This document shows positions 55,517-60,952 of a DNA stretch of 60,952 nt, piece by piece; within the stretch, counting starts at the first letter, position 1; each line of letters begins with the position of its first letter. The notes beneath the pieces were generated by a model. It was not told where the DNA came from. It worked only from the letters and a program-made list of their open reading frames with translations, and ran no database searches. This DNA is from Candidatus Pacearchaeota archaeon (GTDB taxonomy: Archaea > Nanobdellota > Nanobdellia > Pacearchaeales > GW2011-AR1). The stretch is taken from assembly GCA_018304105.1 (NCBI GenBank), contig JAGVWX010000008.1, positions 1-60,952 on the forward strand, written 5' to 3'. The position numbers were made by a program, and so were the translations under genes.

Positions 55517-57942
55517 ATCTTGCCTCCACTTGCAAAAACAATACAATCAACAGTGGTTACATTTTTAACGCTCATGTTCAAGTTTCCAGTCATTGTGTCG
55601 CCTGTTTTGTTAACCCAGAGTGGCGAAGTTATATTCAAAGCATTGTGCAAATGCAAATCTGCTGTTCCAACTTTTGTGTCAGTGTAAGTATTTGCTGGAG
55701 CTGTTTGATTGTAAGCCCAGGTTGCATATGTGGAATTGTATGTTGAATCAAATAATGTATGCGCATATGATTCGTTCCAGGAAGCATTTCCTACATTAGC
55801 AGCGTAAGTGGCATTGTAAGTAGATAAATAACTTTCATTGTTGATTAATCCTGCATATGTTGAATTATAAGTTGAATTAAATCCTAATCTAACTCCTTCA
55901 GAAGATATTGTATTATTTAATCTTGTCTCATTAAAAGAAAGTGTTGTTCCATCAAAACCTAGCCAATTATTTAATACAGTCCAATTGAATAATCCCTTAA
56001 ACCATCCACCAACGCCCATAGATATATTCTGCCCAGCATCCCAAGTTTCACTCGTATTTGTTAGGGCTATGTTTGTATAATCCATACTTCCTGCTGGAGT
56101 CGTACAGATGAATGTCCCATTTGCTAATGTTCCATTTACAACTTGTCCTGCCGGGCAATTTTGATTTAAGATATTTGCATAAGTAGAGTTGTAAGTTGAG
56201 CCTGAATATGTTTGATTGTATGCCCAAGTTGCATAAGTAGAGTTGTAAGTTGAATCAAATAATGTATGCGCATATGTTTCGTTCCATGATGCATTTCCTA
56301 TATTAGCAGCGTAAGTTGCATTGTATGTGCTTCCGCTGTAAGTCTGATTATAAGCCCAAGTTGCATAAGTAGAGTTGTAAGTTGAATCAAATAATGTATG
56401 CGCATATGTTTCGTTCCATGATGCATTTCCTATATTAGCAGCGTATGTTGCATTGTATGTGCTTCCGCTGTAAGTCTGATTATAAGCCCAAGTTGCATAA
56501 GTAGAGTTGTAAGTTGAGCCGGAATAAGTCTGATTGTATGCCCAAGTTGCATAAGTAGAGTTGTAAGTTGAATCAAACAATGTATGCGCATATGATTCGT
56601 TCCATGATGCATTTCCTATATTAGCAGCATAAGTTGCATTGTATGTACTTCCGCTGTAAGTCTGATTGTATGCCCAAGTTGCATAAGTAGAGTTGTAAGT
56701 TGAATCAAACAATGTGTGTGCATATGTTTCGTTCCATGATGCATTTCCTATATTAGCAGCATAAGTTGCGTTGTAAGTTGAACTCCAAGATGCATTATTA
56801 TTTGATATTTGAGTATCAGTATAAGCGTTTGCTGGTGTCGTTTGATTATAATTCCAAGTCTTTGAAGAATATAGTGTATCTGTAAGAGATTGGTTGAAAG
56901 TATTGTTAGCAACGCTTGCTGCATAAGTTGCGTTGTAAGTTGAACTCCAAGAAGCATTGTTTGCAGTTACAACTGTGTCTGTGTAAGTTTGAGCTGGAGC
57001 TGTCTGATTATAATTCCAAGTCTTTGACGAATACAAACTATCAGCTAATGATTGATTCCAACTAGAATTTCCTCCTGAAATTCCGTCAATTCTCGAAGAT
57101 AAACTTGTGTTTACATTGCTTATCAAAGGGGTTTCATTGTATGCGGCGGCTCTTGAGTCAATGGTGTTATTTAACTTTGTTTCATTAACGCTTAATACGC
57201 CAGAATTGTTATATAGATAATTAGAAGTTGTTATATTCCAAATAGTATCATTAGTAGAACTCGTTGAAATCCCCGTAAGCAGGCTTCCATCCCCCTTGAA
57301 ATATTGAGCAGTCACGTTCCCGCTAACATTAATATTTCCAGAAGCATCTACATCTTGAACAAACAGCTTTGTTATTCTTGATGATAAACTTCCAAGCCAA
57401 CCAAAAAATCCAGTTTGGGTAGTGGTTATATTGCCGGTGAATATCTCTGACTGATTCTTTAAAGCATAGTTTGTTAAATTTACAGAGCCAGAATCGTCCG
57501 TTTCACATAAAACACTTCCATTTTCATAGATTAGTCTTATTGAGCTTCCTTCTGAGCATGAATTTATTAGAGAGAAATTGATAAATGAAATATTATTTAT
57601 CTTTCCAATAGAAGACTGGAGTTCTAATCTTTCATTCCCGTCAAAATCTAAATCTTCCCCGTTAATCTGATAATCTTTCCAATAACTTTTCCCATATTCT
57701 AAATTTGGATTTATCATAACATTCCATGAACCATTTACTATAGCATTACTGGAATTTTGTTCGAAAATTAAATTTCCGCCAGTTGAACTATCGTATATAC
57801 TAATTGTTAGATTGGCCAATGCTGTTAAGTTTCCTGTTGCAATTTCTAGAACATTCGTTCCTTGATCTGAAATCAAAAAAGCAGATACAATATTTGGAAG
57901 TATCCCAAATATAAGAACGAACAATAATATTTTATTTTTCAT
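55504..57942 (-). CDS. fibre-like surface protein with tandem sequon-rich repeats and tail-fibre-like C-terminus
   Basis: Repeats YNSTYATWAYNQTYSGSTYNATYAANIGNASWNETYAHTLFDST; C-terminal NKTGDTMTGNLNMSVKNVTTVDCIVFASGGKICSA. Confidence 0.78.
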   Translation of the reverse strand: MKNKILLFVLIFGILPNIVSAFLISDQGTNVLEIATGNLTALANLTISIYDSSTGGNLIFEQNSSNAIVNGSWNVMINPNLEYGKSYWKDYQINGEDLDFDGNERLELQSSIGKINNISFINFSLINSCSEGSSIRLIYENGSVLCETDDSGSVNLTNYALKNQSEIFTGNITTTQTGFFGWLGSLSSRITKLFVQDVDASGNINVSGNVTAQYFKGDGSLLTGISTSSTNDTIWNITTSNYLYNNSGVLSVNETKLNNTIDSRAAAYNETPLISNVNTSLSSRIDGISGGNSSWNQSLADSLYSSKTWNYNQTAPAQTYTDTVVTANNASWSSTYNATYAASVANNTFNQSLTDTLYSSKTWNYNQTTPANAYTDTQISNNNASWSSTYNATYAANIGNASWNETYAHTLFDSTYNSTYATWAYNQTYSGSTYNATYAANIGNASWNESYAHTLFDSTYNSTYATWAYNQTYSGSTYNSTYATWAYNQTYSGSTYNATYAANIGNASWNETYAHTLFDSTYNSTYATWAYNQTYSGSTYNATYAANIGNASWNETYAHTLFDSTYNSTYATWAYNQTYSGSTYNSTYANILNQNCPAGQVVNGTLANGTFICTTPAGSMDYTNIALTNTSETWDAGQNISMGVGGWFKGLFNWTVLNNWLGFDGTTLSFNETRLNNTISSEGVRLGFNSTYNSTYAGLINNESYLSTYNATYAANVGNASWNESYAHTLFDSTYNSTYATWAYNQTAPANTYTDTKVGTADLHLHNALNITSPLWVNKTGDTMTGNLNMSVKNVTTVDCIVFASGGKICSA
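55740..56780 (-). repeat. in-frame tandem repeats, ~132 bp unit (44 aa) with 54 bp subunit (18 aa)
   Basis: TGAATCAAA starts at 56251, 56383, 56569 and 56701 (spacings 132, 186, 132). Confidence 0.85.
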
Positions 57943-58087
57943 TATCGTCTCCTTCTTTTTTTAATAATTCGATTAGTGCCTTATTTAAAGAAATAGAACG
58001 AGGAACTGTGTCCTTCCATTTATTCCAAATTTCTTCTGGAATTTCTAACAGAAACTTCTTTGATTTCCCCTCTTTTTTACTTGCCAT
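57932..58087 (-). CDS. small ribbon-helix-helix-like protein, 51 aa
   Basis: MASKKEGKSKKFLLEIPEEIWNKWKDTVPRSISLNKALIELLKKEGDDNEK; overlaps the start of the fibre gene. Confidence 0.55.
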   Translation of the reverse strand: MASKKEGKSKKFLLEIPEEIWNKWKDTVPRSISLNKALIELLKKEGDDNEK

Positions 58088-58259
58088 TTCACTTAGTGAT
58101 AATTATCTTTGATTAGTATAGCTATTTTTAGTTAATATAGCTATCTTTAATTAATATAAATAATCTTTACTTAGTATTTAAAGCCTACGATTAAAAATAA
58201 TTAGAATCTGGTTAAGTGCTCTCCGAACCTGACAATAACTTTTTAAATATGCTAATCTG

Positions 58260-59771
58260 ATGTATATTATGAAAAAGTTAATATTTCCTGTTTTTCTATT
58301 TTTAGGAATAACCATGCTTCTTAGTGTTGTTTCTGCAGAAATATTTCATATTGATGATAGATTTAAAGTTGGTTGGACAGATGGCACAGATAATTATGAA
58401 GCCGAATATAAAGTTTGGAAAATTGAAGAACAAAGTGGTCAAAACATAACAATACTTGTTCATGCTTCTACTGGGAGTATAGCAATTCATAGTTTAAATG
58501 GACTTACGACTTCTCTTGGAGCAAGTTCAAAACTTATAATTAATCAAATATATGTTTCTGGAGATGATAGATGGATTTCTATAAGTCTTCAAAATGCTCA
58601 GTTTAAAGAATCTACAACAGCACCTACATCTCCAAGTTCTGGTGGGGGTGGAGGCGGTGGCACAACAAACAATACTGGCGGAGGCGGACAAGGTGGAGGT
58701 TGTTATGATACTGATGGTGGAAAGGATTATTATGAGAAAGGTATCGCTGCAGGAGTATATGATAGTTGCATATCAAAATACCAACTTTCAGAAAGATACT
58801 GCACAAATAGCCAAGGAGCAGATTATATTGTAGATTGCCCTATTGGTTATCTTTGTAGTGAGGGGGCTTGCGTTCAGAGTGATAATGATGATAGACAAGA
58901 AAATACTACTTCAACAACAACTTATTTTAAAAATTGTAATTATGTTTGGGATTCTTCTCCTTATGTTGGACAAACAATAAAGATAACTGCTAGTGTGAAA
59001 GATTCTTCTGGTTCTGTTGATAGTGATTCTGTTGAAGTTAATGTTCTTGGAAGTGTCCTTGGTGGAAGTGGTGGAGCTTATCCAATGGATGGTAAAACTT
59101 TAGATATTCAAATTATAGAACCAGGAGCAGGAGATGTTGCAGGAGCTGTTCAAATTAAAATCAATTCAAAAGGTCCTAAGGAATTAGGAGAGATGTCTTT
59201 AGGATTATCTGGAAGTAATTGGGGGGCAGGATTTCCAATATCTAATAGAAATTGTGTAGCTGGTGGCTCTGGCGGAGGAGGTTCTGGTGGCGGAACTAGC
59301 TGTGAAAAATATCATATTTGCGAGGATGGTTCAGAAGTTCAATATTGTGAAATAATCAAGCAATACGATAATAATGGAAATGTTGTAAGTGCAGGTTGTG
59401 CATGTAAGCAAAACCCTGAAGAATTATGCACATCTCCAAGTTCGGGAGGAGGCGGTGGTTCTGGTGGGCAACCAATTATAATCAATTCATCTTCGGGAGG
59501 AGGCGGTGGAGGAGGAAGTGTTGGAAGTAATGAAACTCCTATTATTTGTAATGGCTGTATTCTTGGAAATAAATGCGCTCCTGTTGGATACAGACAAGAA
59601 GGAAAATATTGCACAATTAATAGCGAATTTATCTCTCAGTTAAATGCTGATGTTGGTTGTGATAATAATTTTGAATGCTCTACAAACTTGTGTATTGATA
59701 ATAAGTGTGTAAGTAGTGGTTTATGGCAGAAGTTTATTAGATGGTTTAGTAGGATTTTTGGCGGAAATTAA
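58260..59771 (+). CDS. secreted Gly-rich, Cys-rich protein
   Basis: Signal peptide LIFPVFLFLGITMLLSVVSA; SSGGGGGGG linkers between Cys modules. Confidence 0.68.
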   Translation: MYIMKKLIFPVFLFLGITMLLSVVSAEIFHIDDRFKVGWTDGTDNYEAEYKVWKIEEQSGQNITILVHASTGSIAIHSLNGLTTSLGASSKLIINQIYVSGDDRWISISLQNAQFKESTTAPTSPSSGGGGGGGTTNNTGGGGQGGGCYDTDGGKDYYEKGIAAGVYDSCISKYQLSERYCTNSQGADYIVDCPIGYLCSEGACVQSDNDDRQENTTSTTTYFKNCNYVWDSSPYVGQTIKITASVKDSSGSVDSDSVEVNVLGSVLGGSGGAYPMDGKTLDIQIIEPGAGDVAGAVQIKINSKGPKELGEMSLGLSGSNWGAGFPISNRNCVAGGSGGGGSGGGTSCEKYHICEDGSEVQYCEIIKQYDNNGNVVSAGCACKQNPEELCTSPSSGGGGGSGGQPIIINSSSGGGGGGGSVGSNETPIICNGCILGNKCAPVGYRQEGKYCTINSEFISQLNADVGCDNNFECSTNLCIDNKCVSSGLWQKFIRWFSRIFGGN

Positions 59772-59824
59772 TTCTAGTTTTAGTTAAGTGCTCCCCAAAA
59801 ATCTCTAAAATTTTCATAAAATTA

Positions 59825-59955
59825 GTGTGTTAACGCTCCCCGAAACAGATAGTTAAGTGCTCCCCGAACCTCAGCGTCGATAAGGTTTTGGGATTGTGAA
59901 CCTAAGGTTAGATTACCCCACGATTACTTAATCCTAAGGATTAACTCCCCAACTT
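59825..59955 (+). repeat. type D intergenic repeat cluster with CCTAAGG palindromes
   Basis: TTAACGCTCCCCGAA, AGTTAAGTGCTCCCCGAACCTCAGCGTCGATAAGGTTTTGGGATTGTGAACCTAAGGTTA, TTAATCCTAAGGATTAACTCCCC. Confidence 0.7.
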
Positions 59956-59978
59956 TTTCCTCTTGATTTAGAAGCAAG

Positions 59979-60706
59979 TTATAAAATAGGCTTAGCAATA
60001 ATCATACAAACAGTTCCTTCGTTTGAGCTATGGGATTCTTTCATTGTTATGAATTTAAAATTTGTCTTATTTAGGTTTGATTTTATTTTTGTGAGAGGAT
60101 CATTAAAAACCTTATCAACTGTGTATAAGAGAACCGATTCTTCTTCCTTTTTAATAATCCTATAAGCTTCTTTTAATATTTTAATCCATTTCTTGTCTTT
60201 AGATAGGCCAGTTCTTCTAGCCATTACAATATTTTGAGAATCTGATTTTATAGGGGTTTTAGTAACAGACGAAGTCATAATTTTATATTGTTTTGATTCA
60301 ACTTTTTAGCAAATTTTCTTGCTATTTTGTTCATTCCATCTGAGATATCAATACAAGAGATTTTTCCTAAGGGAACAATTTCCTTTGCTAAAAATAGTTC
60401 ATAGACGGCCAATCCTGAGGCAAAACTAGTTATGTGTGAGTTTGGCGTTACATTTGTATATTTGGAAAAAAGTATCACTTCTGGAGATAAATCTTCATTA
60501 GCCACTACCCTGCCCCAGACTTTAGATAGTTCATTATCATAAATTTTCTTCATAACAAATTCTTCTTTGTTGGGTTTATCATAGATTTTGCCATAAGAAA
60601 CCTTAATTTTTCTTTCAATTTCAACCATTTCTTTTTTTGTTGGTTTTCTACCTACTGTTTTTAATAAGTGGTTTTTGAATCTTTGCTTTAAAAGTTTCTT
60701 GTTCAT
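59979..60706 (-). pseudogene. SAM methyltransferase-like gene split into two ORFs by a frameshift at ~60275-60280
   Basis: N part ITSFASGLAVYELFLAKEIVPLGKISCIDISDGMNKIARKFAKKL...NIKL*; C part continues SSVTKTPIKSDSQNIVMARRTGLSKDKKWIKILKEAYRIIKKEEE. Confidence 0.5.
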
Positions 60707-60739
60707 AATATTTAGACAAATTGTAAGTTTATAAAATTA

Positions 60740-60880
60740 GAGTTTAACGCTTCTCCCAGGAGTTGAACTGATTGGTAATACGCTCTGCCGGAGATCTGAA
60801 CCAAAACACTCTCCAGTTATTCGGTTTATGTAGCTAACTTAATCCTAAGGATAAACGCCCCCACGATTAATAAACATCTG
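60740..60880 (+). repeat. type D intergenic repeat cluster
   Basis: CTTAATCCTAAGGATAAACGCCCCCACGATTA matches the 59917-59950 region. Confidence 0.55.
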
Positions 60881-60952
60881 ATTTAAAGTAATTTTGCAGA
60901 CCGAAGGTTGATAGAAGTATAACAAAATAATACTAGATTCTCTACTTAAAAT

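Noticed and set aside
55740-56780. Regularly spaced DNA repeats resembling an array
   Set aside because: They are in-frame protein repeats (44 aa and 18 aa units) in a surface protein

Overview
This window is about 61 kb of low-GC archaeal DNA. Compact genes, many 35-60 aa membrane microproteins, RadA, RPA, aEF-1beta and Hef/XPF suggest a DPANN (Woese-/Pacearchaeota-like) lineage; that placement is inference. No rRNA, tRNA or CRISPR was recognised. The left half holds an intein-bearing Hef helicase with its XPF-type nuclease as a separate gene, lipid genes (Ino1, UbiA), a DsbA-like protein and a dispersed type IV pilus-like machine: ATPase, double T2SF membrane protein, prepilin peptidase and a run of about ten pilin-like genes. 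The right half holds RPA, RadA and very large N-glycosylation-sequon-rich surface proteins, two of which end in a transmembrane segment plus a PRC-barrel tail. The strongest candidates for something undescribed are: (1) a family of nested stem-loop, G-rich intergenic elements with covarying stems, all in the same strand orientation whatever the flanking gene direction; (2) a toxin-antitoxin cassette inserted at the 3' end of the pilus ATPase gene, flanked by a direct repeat that re-encodes the ATPase C-terminus; (3) the multi-pilin locus; (4) surface adhesins with TSP1-like modules wired to PRC-barrel tails. All calls come from reading the sequence and the supplied ORF track; no database search was run.
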